Assembly (NCBI GenBank): GCA_009779595.1
Contig: WRDZ01000055.1
Coordinates: 1 to 5,128, forward strand
From: Alphaproteobacteria bacterium
GTDB taxonomy: Bacteria; Pseudomonadota; Alphaproteobacteria; WRDZ01
DNA: 5,128 nucleotides
Direction: 5' to 3'
The position numbers and the translations under genes were made by a program. Shown here piece after piece: positions 1 through 5,047 of this stretch. The notes under the pieces are model-generated. The model did not search any database and had not been told where the DNA came from. It was given only the letters and a program-made list of their open reading frames with translations. Position 1 is the stretch's first letter; each line of letters begins with the position of its first letter.

Positions 1-89
1 AATCGCTGCTTGGCCGCCATGTGGACGACACGGTCGAGGTGAACACCCCCAGCGGCAGCAAGGCGTTCTTGATAGTCAACATAGGCTGA
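1..89 (+). CDS. greA: Transcription elongation factor GreA, C-terminal end (partial)
   Basis: The window opens inside a reading frame whose last 28 codons (from base 3) end in VNTPSGSKAFLIVNIG and TGA at 87-89. The run LLGRHVDDTVEVNTPSG matches the end of the GreA/GreB C-terminal FKBP-like domain, which typically reads (A)LIG..GD.V.V.TP.G followed by a short beta strand. GreA binds in the secondary channel of RNA polymerase and stimulates cleavage of backtracked transcripts. The N-terminal coiled coil with the catalytic acidic residues lies outside the window, so GreA cannot be strictly separated from GreB by motif. The trxB gene just downstream on the same strand recalls the greA and trxB neighbourhood known from alphaproteobacteria and favours greA. 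No U-tract terminator follows the stop. Confidence 0.82.
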   Translation, partial: SLLGRHVDDTVEVNTPSGSKAFLIVNIG

Positions 90-152
90 CGGCCTGACGC
101 TTCCCTGACGCCGCGATATTATTTTCACCGCGCGCTTGACGATGGCGTCAGG
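86..152. repeat. CTGACG repeats and inverted copy in the trxB promoter region
   Basis: CTGACG occurs in direct orientation at 86-91, 94-99 and 105-110, and inverted (CGTCAG) at 146-151. The extended copies GCCTGACGC (92-100) and CCTGACGCC (104-112) are each perfectly complementary over 9 bp to the same GGCGTCAGGC stretch at 144-153. The inverted copy falls between the -35 and -10 elements of the proposed trxB promoter. This could be a set of regulator sites, or a long-loop hairpin for the end of the greA transcript, although no U-tract follows. The repeats are seen directly; the function is inference. Confidence 0.5.
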
Positions 153-164
153 CGGGTGTACTAT
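136..164 (+). promoter_or_regulatory. Predicted sigma70-type promoter of trxB
   Basis: TTGACG at 136-141 (5 of 6 to the -35 consensus) and TACTAT at 159-164 (4 of 6 to the -10 consensus) are separated by an ideal 17 bp. A start of transcription near 171 would give a leader of roughly 23 nt before the ATG at 194 and would include the GGAG ribosome-binding site. This also argues against the upstream in-frame ATG at 179, which would have almost no leader. Confidence 0.65.
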
Positions 165-184
165 AAATAAATCCGCGTATGTTT

Positions 185-188
185 GGAG
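185..188 (+). promoter_or_regulatory. Ribosome binding site that decides the trxB start
   Basis: GGAG lies 5 nt before the ATG at 194. No Shine-Dalgarno-like sequence precedes the in-frame ATG at 179. The protein starting at 194, MEHYDLLIIGSGPAG, also matches the usual short N-terminus before the FAD motif in this family. Confidence 0.75.
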
Positions 189-193
189 ATGAC

Positions 194-1147
194 ATGGAAC
201 ACTATGACTTGCTTATCATCGGGTCCGGGCCGGCAGGGCTGACGGCGGGAATCTATGGGGCGCGCTCGGGCTTGAAGACCGCGGTGGCCGCGGGAATGCA
301 GCGCGGCGGGCAGCTGACGATAACTCCGCACGTCGAGAATTTCCCCGGCTTTCCCGAAAAGGTCAACGGCGCCGAGCTGATGGAGCTTATGGAAAAGCAG
401 GCTGCGAACATGGGCGCGAAGATAATATCCGACACCATCACCAAGGTCGATTTCAAAGTGCGGCCGTTCAAGCTGCTTGGCGACGACGGGGCGGAATATA
501 CGGCCACAACCGTGGTCATTGCCACGGGCGCAAAGCCCAGATGGCTTGGGCTGGAATCGGAACAGAAATTCATGGGGACCGGCGTTTCGGCGTGCGCCAC
601 CTGCGACGGCTTCTTCTTCAAGAACAAGCGCGTGTGCGTGGTCGGCGGCGGCAGCGCGGCCGTGGAAGAGGCCCTGTACCTTGCCGGCCTTGCCTCGCAC
701 GTCACGCTGATTCACCGCCGCGACGCCCTGCGCGCGGAAAAGGTCCTGCAGGAACGGCTGAAGTCCAATGAAAAGATATCGGTCGAGTGGGACAGCCAGG
801 TTGTGGAAATCCTTGGCACCGATACTCCGCGCAAAGTCACGGGCGTGCAGCTGAAGAACACGAAGACCGGCGCGGGGAAAATCCTGCCGCTTGACGGGGT
901 TTTCGTGGCCATCGGGCACCAGCCGAACTCGCAGGTCTTCAAGGGGGCGGTGGACATGGACGACGAAGGCTATATAATAACCGCCGCGGATTCGACGAAA
1001 ACCAACATAGAGGGGGTTTTCGCGGCCGGCGACGTGCAGGACAGGGTGTTCCGCCAGGCCGTCACGTCCGCGGGCACGGGCTGCAAGGCTGCAATCGAAG
1101 CGCAGGCCATGTTCGACAAATGTTTCCAATCCAAGGACGCGTGCTGA
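194..1147 (+). CDS. trxB: Thioredoxin reductase (NADPH)
   Basis: This gene encodes a cytoplasmic flavoenzyme of 317 residues that uses NADPH to reduce thioredoxin; the length is normal for low-molecular-weight bacterial TrxB. Domains in order: the N-terminal FAD Rossmann motif GSGPAG (residues 10-15); the redox-active disulphide CATC (Cys134 and Cys137) followed by DGFFF; the NADPH Rossmann motif GGGSAA (151-156) with the HRR...R signature (174-180) that binds the NADPH 2'-phosphate and separates it from ferredoxin- or NADH-type relatives; and the C-terminal FAD segment FAAGDVQD around Asp280, then the RQAVTSAGTG helix. The ATG at 194 is preferred to that at 179 on ribosome-binding site and leader length. 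Its TGA overlaps the ATG of the next gene by one base, so the two are probably co-transcribed and translationally coupled. Arginine codons are mostly CGC, whereas ATA is common for isoleucine (about 7 against about 8 ATC). Confidence 0.97.
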   Translation: MEHYDLLIIGSGPAGLTAGIYGARSGLKTAVAAGMQRGGQLTITPHVENFPGFPEKVNGAELMELMEKQAANMGAKIISDTITKVDFKVRPFKLLGDDGAEYTATTVVIATGAKPRWLGLESEQKFMGTGVSACATCDGFFFKNKRVCVVGGGSAAVEEALYLAGLASHVTLIHRRDALRAEKVLQERLKSNEKISVEWDSQVVEILGTDTPRKVTGVQLKNTKTGAGKILPLDGVFVAIGHQPNSQVFKGAVDMDDEGYIITAADSTKTNIEGVFAAGDVQDRVFRQAVTSAGTGCKAAIEAQAMFDKCFQSKDAC

Positions 1148-2619
1148 TGAAACTGATTAAGAAATCCGCCATTTTTTGCATGCTGCCGCTTGTCCTTTTC
1201 GGGTGCGCGCGGACCGATTACCGCGTCAGGACGCACCAGCGCCAGCCTGTGCCCAACGTCTTTTTCGTGGACTGGTCGTTCGACTATCCTGTGGCTGCGG
1301 AAAGGGTGGAAAGGCCCAGGGAAATGCACGTGGCCATGCTTTTGCCGCTTTCGGGCAGGCACGAGAACATCGGGCTTGCGTTCCGCAACACGGCTTTGCT
1401 TGCCGCTCAGGAATTGAACGCCAACGACATCATCATACAGTTTTACGACACCGGCGGCGATCCGGCGGTCGCGGCCAGGATGGCCAGGTACGCCGTGTCC
1501 AATGGCAGCGATTTGATATTGGGGCCCCTGCTGGCCAGCGAAACCAAGGCTGTGGCCCGCGTGGTCGGCGGCGCGGTGCCCATTGTGGCGTTCACATCGG
1601 ACCCGACGGCCGTGGGGCGCAATGTGTATTCTCTGGCGAACATGGTGACCGGGCAGGTTGCCGAGGTGGTGCGCCACGCGTGCGAGGACAACCGTTTCAG
1701 GCTGGCGGTCATCGGCCGGGACAGCGACCTTGGGCGGCTTATGCTGAAGGCCGCGGCGTTCCACATTGAAGAGTGCGGCGGCACGGTTGTGAACGCCCGG
1801 CTGTACAGGAATTCGGGGCAGGACCTGATGCCCGCGGTCAGGGCCGTTGTCGGGGCGCGCGCCGTGCTGATGGACAAGCTTAGGGTCAGGTCCAGGAACC
1901 CCGAGGCGTTCGAAGACGAAGAGCTGCCCGAGGACCCGACCGAAATACCATTGGAATTCGACGTGCTGCTGCTGGCGGACGAGGGCAGCAGCCTGCGCGC
2001 TTTGGCGTCGGGCATCGCTTATTATGACATCGAATCGCCCGAGGTCATGCTTATCGGGTCAAGCGCGGTCGCGGCGTTCAGGGAAGCTTCGTTCAGCCAA
2101 ATCCTATACGCCGACTATCCGCCCGCCGGGTTCAATGCTTTTGCCAGGCGGTACAACGAGATTTACGGCGCGACCCTGCCAAAGATGGCGGGCAAGGCCT
2201 ATGACGGCGTGGCTTTGGCGGCCGGGCTGGCCAGCGGCAATTTCACGCTGGAAAACCGCGGCGGGTTCATCGGTATCGAAGGAGTGTTCCGCCTGAACCC
2301 CGACGGGTTCAGCCAGCACCTCCTGTCCATACTGCAGCCGTCGGGCAGGGGGGGCGCGACAGTGGTCGTGCGCAGGGCTGAAAGCAGGTTCAACGCTTCG
2401 CCGCCGGACAACTCGTTCATAAACTGGGACATCAACGATTTGCTGGCGGCGATTGCCAGAAGGCGTGCGGACAACGAAGCGTCCATCACGGCCCAGATGC
2501 TGGAAATGCTTGAATTCGAAGGCGAGGACGAGGATTCGGCCACCCCGGACGAAAGTTCCGAATATCTGCTGTTTTCCGGTTCAGAGGATGAGGGCGGCGG
2601 CCACAGCGTCGCAGACTAG
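1147..2619 (+). CDS. Outer-membrane lipoprotein, probable penicillin-binding protein activator (LpoA/LppC-like)
   Basis: This is a predicted lipoprotein of 490 residues. The first 20 residues form a lipoprotein signal peptide: basic start MKLIKK, a hydrophobic core, and lipobox LFGC with the lipidated Cys at 20. Ala follows the Cys, which favours sorting to the outer membrane. From about residue 59 the sequence MHVAMLLPLSGRHENIG begins a type-I periplasmic-binding-protein fold, continuing with LILGPLLASET (123-133), VPIVAFTSD (144-152) and a second-lobe strand LEFDVLLLADEGSS (about 269-282). This is the layout of the LppC/LpoA activators of bifunctional peptidoglycan synthases; an amino-acid-binding ABC protein is less likely given the lipid anchor and context. 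Residues 250-272 and the final 35 residues are strongly acidic, which looks lineage-specific. The start at 1147 is chosen because the signal peptide begins there and AAGGA (1133-1137) lies 9 nt upstream. Arginine is encoded very often by AGG, unlike in trxB. Confidence 0.75.
   Translation: MKLIKKSAIFCMLPLVLFGCARTDYRVRTHQRQPVPNVFFVDWSFDYPVAAERVERPREMHVAMLLPLSGRHENIGLAFRNTALLAAQELNANDIIIQFYDTGGDPAVAARMARYAVSNGSDLILGPLLASETKAVARVVGGAVPIVAFTSDPTAVGRNVYSLANMVTGQVAEVVRHACEDNRFRLAVIGRDSDLGRLMLKAAAFHIEECGGTVVNARLYRNSGQDLMPAVRAVVGARAVLMDKLRVRSRNPEAFEDEELPEDPTEIPLEFDVLLLADEGSSLRALASGIAYYDIESPEVMLIGSSAVAAFREASFSQILYADYPPAGFNAFARRYNEIYGATLPKMAGKAYDGVALAAGLASGNFTLENRGGFIGIEGVFRLNPDGFSQHLLSILQPSGRGGATVVVRRAESRFNASPPDNSFINWDINDLLAAIARRRADNEASITAQMLEMLEFEGEDEDSATPDESSEYLLFSGSEDEGGGHSVAD
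2581..2619. other. Overlapping convergent 3' ends of the lipoprotein gene and hemW
   Basis: The lipoprotein stop TAG (2617-2619, plus strand) lies beyond the hemW stop (TGA read on the minus strand at 2581-2583). These 39 bp therefore encode the last 12 residues of the lipoprotein on one strand and the last residues of HemW on the other. No hairpin with a U-tract is visible here for either strand, so the two messages probably overlap and may end by another mechanism. Confidence 0.85.
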
Positions 2620-3612
2620 AAGGCCGTGCGTTGTAAGGACTATGCGTCCGCCCCGAATTCGGGCCAGGCCGGCGCTTACCATATCGTCCAGGCGGGTTTG
2701 GTTTATAAGGCGGCAGTTTTCCGCTCCGTATTCCGTGCGCAGCCCCATCAGGATTTTTTCGCGCAAACGGTCGTCCGGGGCTATTTCTTCTTGAGTGTAA
2801 TTGCCCTCCAAATCGCAGTATGTGGCAATCAAGCCGATGCGCCCGTGCGCGGACGGGCCTATGCCGATGAAATCGCCGCCCTGCCAGTACAGCAGGTTGT
2901 GCCGCGATTCATGGCCGGGGGCTGCGTGGTTGGACACCTCGTACCGCGGCAGAGAAATGCCGTCCTGCGTGGCCAGGAAAAAGCCGGCGGCCGCGTCTTC
3001 GCCGTGCTGCTGCGGGGTCATCTGGTACAGCGAAACGTGCGACAGCCCAAGGCTGTTTATGTGTGCCAGCTGCTTTTCCCACTGCGCTATGGCCTGGCCT
3101 TCAAGCGCGTATATGAAATCCGCGGACACGCGCGGGAAAAGCTGCATGGCGTTGTCCAGCGCAGTCCTGGCCTGCCGCGCCGTGTGGATGCGCCCCAGCG
3201 CAAGCAGCTGGGCATTGTCCAGGGATTGCACGCCGATGGAAACGCGGTTCACTCCGGCCGCGGCGAATCCGCGCATTTTGGCCTTGCTTGCTGTGGCGGG
3301 GTTAAGTTCCAGGGTGATTTCGCAGTTGCCCGCCAGATTCAGGGGCTTTAGGATTTCGGCTATGGTTTCGGGGCGCATAAGCGAGGGGGTGCCCCCTCCG
3401 AAATACACGCTGCTTAGCGGCCTGCCAGGGGGGAACATTTCCAGCCCTTTGCGGTAGAATTCCAGCCAGTACCCGTCGCCGCGCCTGTCTGTGCCGCTGT
3501 GGAAATCGCAGTACCAGCAGCGTTTGGCGCACTGCGGATAGTGTATGTACAAGCCCAGCTGTTCCAATGTCCGCCCTTTCCCGTGGCTTTTCGGCCGTAT
3601 GCTTTTTGCCAT
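2581..3612 (-). CDS. hemW: Radical-SAM haem chaperone HemW (formerly oxygen-independent coproporphyrinogen III oxidase-like)
   Basis: The product has 343 residues. Near the N-terminus YIHYPQCAKRCWYCDF holds the CxxxCxxC cluster (Cys28, Cys32, Cys35) that binds the [4Fe-4S] cluster used with S-adenosylmethionine. Further family motifs are VYFGGGTPSL (69-78), ELNP (102-105), GVNRVSIGVQSL (120-131), LGRIH (139-143), DFIYALEGQ (165-173), YEVSNHA (224-230), and the haem-binding HNLLYW (238-243) followed by IGIGPSAHG. The HNxxYW motif and the CxxxCxxC spacing mark HemW rather than HemN, so the role is haem transfer rather than porphyrinogen oxidation. It is somewhat shorter than E. coli HemW (378 aa), with a contracted segment around residues 202-224 and a compact C-terminal winged-helix-like domain. 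An AAGGA sequence (3616-3620, minus strand) precedes the ATG by 3 nt. The 3' end overlaps the convergent lipoprotein gene by 39 bp. Confidence 0.95.
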   Translation of the reverse strand: MAKSIRPKSHGKGRTLEQLGLYIHYPQCAKRCWYCDFHSGTDRRGDGYWLEFYRKGLEMFPPGRPLSSVYFGGGTPSLMRPETIAEILKPLNLAGNCEITLELNPATASKAKMRGFAAAGVNRVSIGVQSLDNAQLLALGRIHTARQARTALDNAMQLFPRVSADFIYALEGQAIAQWEKQLAHINSLGLSHVSLYQMTPQQHGEDAAAGFFLATQDGISLPRYEVSNHAAPGHESRHNLLYWQGGDFIGIGPSAHGRIGLIATYCDLEGNYTQEEIAPDDRLREKILMGLRTEYGAENCRLINQTRLDDMVSAGLARIRGGRIVLTTHGLLVCDAVAAALIL

Positions 3613-3638
3613 CTGTCCTTAACTTGTTTTCCTTCCAG

Positions 3639-3667
3639 ACTATACAATAAGCGCGTGCAATTTGAAA
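3639..3667 (-). promoter_or_regulatory. Possible hemW promoter
   Basis: On the minus strand TATAGT (3639-3644) is a good -10 candidate about 27 nt before the hemW ATG. The hexamer 17 bp upstream, TTTCAA (3662-3667), is only a weak -35. No better pair is visible upstream of hemW, but the assignment is tentative. Confidence 0.3.
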
Positions 3668-3692
3668 GGGGCTTACGGTGGTTTTATTTGCC

Positions 3693-3720
3693 TTGACTTT
3701 CGGCCATAGTTTACTATGCT
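3693..3720 (+). promoter_or_regulatory. Predicted promoter of the structured RNA
   Basis: TTGACT (3693-3698, 5 of 6) and TATGCT (3715-3720, 4 of 6) are 16 bp apart on the plus strand, predicting a start of transcription near 3727. The first strong hairpin of the RNA begins at 3731 and the intrinsic terminator ends at 3956, so promoter, structured body and terminator form a complete small transcription unit. It is divergent from hemW. Confidence 0.55.
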
Positions 3721-3726
3721 TTGAGT

Positions 3727-3956
3727 TAAGCCGCAAGGGATTGCGGTTTCGGGGCTGTCGTAAGCCTTGTTTGAATCCGGTGCAGATTGCATCGCTATCT
3801 GGTGTAATGGTGTTTTTTCTGCACCGTTATATCCCTGACCTTATGGTCGGGGAGCCGCTTGCCATATAACAGGGGCAACCCGAAAGCTGCGGAATCATTT
3901 GATTCAAACTGATTTACGAACTCCCCGATCGCCAATTTACCATTGGCGGTCTTTTT
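3727..3956 (+). ncRNA. Unidentified structured RNA or leader, about 230 nt
   Basis: Between a promoter-like sequence and an intrinsic terminator the plus strand has dense complementarity. Hairpin 1: CCGCAA (3731-3736) with TTGCGG (3741-3746), loop GGGA. Stem C: GTTTGAATC (3769-3777) with GATTCAAAC (3901-3909), 9 bp. It encloses stem D, CGGTGCAG (3778-3785) with CTGCACCG (3819-3826); stem E, 3832-3840 with 3845-3853, 9 bp with one G-U and loop TTAT; and stem F, CCGC (3855-3858) with GCGG (3889-3892), holding an inner stem TTGCC/GGCAA (3859-3863/3874-3878). C, D, E and F together make a four-way junction. TTTCGGG (3747-3753) is complementary to CCCGAAA (3879-3885) and would cross stem C as a pseudoknot. 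I could not match it to tmRNA, 6S, SRP, RNase P or a known riboswitch. It may be a free-standing RNA or an attenuator for the glycan gene starting 26 nt after it. Confidence 0.55.
3927..3956 (+). terminator. Strong rho-independent terminator
   Basis: GATCGCCAAT (3927-3936) pairs over 10 bp, with one G-U, with ATTGGCGGTC (3942-3951) around the loop TTACC, and five T follow at 3952-3956. It closes the structured RNA unit and stands 26 nt before the TTG start of the next gene, so that gene needs either read-through or its own start of transcription in a very short space. Confidence 0.88.
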
Positions 3957-3970
3957 AATGCTCTTAATAC

Positions 3971-3975
3971 GGGGG
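3971..3975 (+). promoter_or_regulatory. Ribosome binding site supporting a TTG start
   Basis: GGGGG at 3971-3975 lies 7 nt before the TTG at 3983. No in-frame ATG precedes the conserved NFGDILN motif, so a non-ATG start is required, and this TTG is the only candidate with a Shine-Dalgarno-like sequence at normal distance. Confidence 0.6.
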
Positions 3976-3982
3976 TAATAAA

Positions 3983-4864
3983 TTGGTAAAGAACACGAAA
4001 AACGCTGATAAAATCAGATTGTTTTATTTTGCGAGAATCCAAAATTTCGGAGATATTTTAAATCTGGATATCTTCGACAAGATATTTGGGATTGAAATAG
4101 CGAAAAACAGCGGAAAAAAAGGCGATATAGTTGCTATCGGGTCATTGCTGCAGGTATTCGTTGTAAAACCGCATAAAGTGTTCAAGTTTTTGAAATACAG
4201 GCTTTTCTACCCAAGGATATTAGTGTGGGGAAGCGGTTTTATTGAACCTGCCGCTGGCAAGAACATGCTTTCGCGCCGTTTAGATGTCCGCGCCTGCCGC
4301 GGGTTGCTTACGCTTGAAAGACTGGAAAAGATGTGCGGCGCAAAGGTCGCGGAAAATGTTGTAATAGCCGACCCCGGCATTTTGGCTTCGCGGTTATTTG
4401 ACACAAGCAAAATCAAAAAGAAATATGCTTTGGGGATTATTCCGCACTATCTTGATAAGGGAGATGATTTGCTGAAAAAAATCAAGGTTAAAAATTCGGT
4501 TGTGATAGACATACAGCAATCACCGGAATCATTCATGAAGCAGCTGGCGCAATGCAAGAGTGTCATAGCCTCGGCAATGCACGGGCTTATTGCTGCCGAT
4601 TCGCTGGGAATCCCGAATATGCGAATGATTGTGACGGACAAAATCACTGGCGGGGATTACAAGTTTGACGATTATTATTCCGCATTTGGAATCAAAAACC
4701 ACAACCGTGTGAATCTGAACAAGCGCGGGTTTACGGATAAGGATTTGCCAGGCATAAAGTCCGGATACAATATAAGCAAAAAGAAAATCACGGAATTGCA
4801 GGACGCGCTGATTGCGTGCTTCCCATACAAAAAGGCGGGGAGTCGCATTGTACCCTGGCGATGA
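3983..4864 (+). CDS. Polysaccharide pyruvyl transferase family protein
   Basis: The product has 293 residues, is predicted to be cytoplasmic, and has no signal peptide or membrane helix. Motifs typical of the polysaccharide pyruvyl transferase family (ExoV/CsaB-like, PF04230) occur in order: NFGDILN (21-27), AIGSLL (51-56), VWGSGF (81-86), VRACRGLLT (102-110), ADPGIL (129-134), GIIPHYLDK (151-159), VIDI (174-177), SAMHGLIAADSLGIP (197-211) and KFDDYYSAFG (227-236). Members add pyruvate ketals from phosphoenolpyruvate to sugars of exopolysaccharides or cell-wall polymers, though some family members act on other substrates, so the exact acceptor is unknown. The SAMHG and DDYYSAFG motifs recall the ExoV subgroup. 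The gene starts at TTG. Its base composition is clearly lower in GC than trxB or the lipoprotein gene (30% and 53% in two 60-base lines counted by hand, against 68% in a trxB line), suggesting horizontal acquisition. No convincing terminator follows it. Confidence 0.85.
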   Translation: MVKNTKNADKIRLFYFARIQNFGDILNLDIFDKIFGIEIAKNSGKKGDIVAIGSLLQVFVVKPHKVFKFLKYRLFYPRILVWGSGFIEPAAGKNMLSRRLDVRACRGLLTLERLEKMCGAKVAENVVIADPGILASRLFDTSKIKKKYALGIIPHYLDKGDDLLKKIKVKNSVVIDIQQSPESFMKQLAQCKSVIASAMHGLIAADSLGIPNMRMIVTDKITGGDYKFDDYYSAFGIKNHNRVNLNKRGFTDKDLPGIKSGYNISKKKITELQDALIACFPYKKAGSRIVPWR

Positions 4865-4922
4865 AATTCGGGGTTATGCGACAATATAAATGATGGCGGA
4901 GCTGGCTAGGCAACTTTTTCTC

Positions 4923-4949
4923 TTGACAGACAGAATAAAATCCTATAGC
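4923..4949 (+). promoter_or_regulatory. Possible promoter of the gene starting at 5048
   Basis: A perfect -35 consensus TTGACA (4923-4928) is followed after a short 15-bp spacer by TATAGC (4944-4949, 4 of 6). The spacer is below the usual 16-18 bp, which could mean a weak or activator-dependent promoter. Transcription from it would give a leader of roughly 90 nt that includes the hairpin and repeats. Confidence 0.42.
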
Positions 4950-4966
4950 CTGTTTTTACGGCGCTG

Positions 4967-5008
4967 GCGGCATTTTGTCAAAAGTCGCAAGTTTTTCTTG
5001 AATGCCGC
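4967..5008 (+). other. Leader hairpin with 8-bp perfect stem
   Basis: GCGGCATT (4967-4974) is perfectly complementary to AATGCCGC (5001-5008), with one further U-G pair possible inside and a loop of about 24 nt. No U-tract follows, so it is not a terminator. Its 3' arm is part of the second copy of the repeats in this leader. Confidence 0.45.
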
Positions 5009-5035
5009 GAGTTTGCCGTGGAATGTCGCTAGCCA
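4984..5035 (+). repeat. Three imperfect direct repeats, period 20-21 bp
   Basis: Related cores GTCGCAAGTTT (4984-4994), GCCGCGAGTTT (5004-5014) and GTCGCTAG (5025-5032) recur at 20 and 21 bp. The second and third are also preceded by similar TTGAAT and TGGAAT sequence. The spacing is about two helical turns, as expected for sites bound on one face of DNA. The third copy ends directly before the AAGGGG ribosome binding site. The function is unknown. Confidence 0.45.
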
Positions 5036-5040
5036 AGGGG
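5035..5040 (+). promoter_or_regulatory. Ribosome binding site for a TTG start at 5048
   Basis: AAGGGG lies 7 nt before the TTG at 5048. An in-frame stop (TAG, 5030-5032) excludes starts further upstream. The arrangement GGGGTAA-N4-TTG is the same as at the polysaccharide pyruvyl transferase gene (3972-3985). Confidence 0.5.
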
Positions 5041-5047
5041 TAAGGCG

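Larger units (their letters stand above)
4865..5047 (+). other. Intergenic spacer with promoter, hairpin and repeats
   Basis: No reading frame of its own is supported in these 183 bp. The first 55 bases hold nothing I can assign apart from a CTTTTTC tract at 4914-4920 that has no stem before it. The rest holds the promoter-like pair at 4923-4949, the hairpin at 4967-5008, and the imperfect repeats at 4984-5035, which run into the ribosome binding site of the next frame. Confidence 0.6.

Noticed and set aside
179..193. Upstream in-frame ATG for trxB giving five more residues
   Set aside because: It has no ribosome binding site, would leave only a few nucleotides of leader from the predicted promoter, and the extension MFGDD is not typical of the family, while GGAG fits the ATG at 194.
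161..1129. Long open frame antisense to trxB, and a similar one at 2626-3351 antisense to hemW
   Set aside because: Both lie over well-identified genes. The products are rich in Arg, Gly and His without motifs, as expected for shadow frames in GC-rich DNA.
1120..1146. Upstream in-frame ATG for the lipoprotein gene
   Set aside because: It would put MFPIQGRVL in front of a complete lipoprotein signal peptide that begins at 1147 with its own AAGGA at 9 nt.
3765..3785. T-loop-like TTTGAAT suggesting a tRNA or a tmRNA acceptor end
   Set aside because: The flanking bases do not form a 5-bp T-stem, there is no acceptor stem or CCA, and no tag-coding frame is nearby.
3678..3869. Small frame of 63 codons from GTG behind AAAGGGG (3665-3671)
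   Set aside because: The ribosome-binding-like sequence is suggestive, but the frame starts before the predicted promoter at 3693-3720, shows no family motif, and its body is better explained by RNA helices. It remains a weak alternative.
3836..3920. Hammerhead-like or 6S-like motifs (CTGA near 3910, CCCTGA near 3833)
   Set aside because: The conserved hammerhead core is not complete, and I could not assemble the long rod with a central bubble expected of 6S RNA.
3945..3956. Resemblance of GGCGGTC to the ops/JUMPstart element of polysaccharide operons
   Set aside because: Only the first six bases match, and they are fully explained as the 3' arm and U-tract of the terminator.
4842..4882. 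Inverted repeat GTCGCAT/ATGCGAC spanning the stop codon of the pyruvyl transferase gene
   Set aside because: A 7-bp stem with a 27-nt loop and no U-tract directly after it is too weak to call a terminator.
4903..5035. TGGCTAG (4903-4909) and CTAGCCA (5029-5035) as ends of a small mobile element
   Set aside because: Only 7 bp match, there are no flanking direct repeats, and there is no transposase. It is probably chance.
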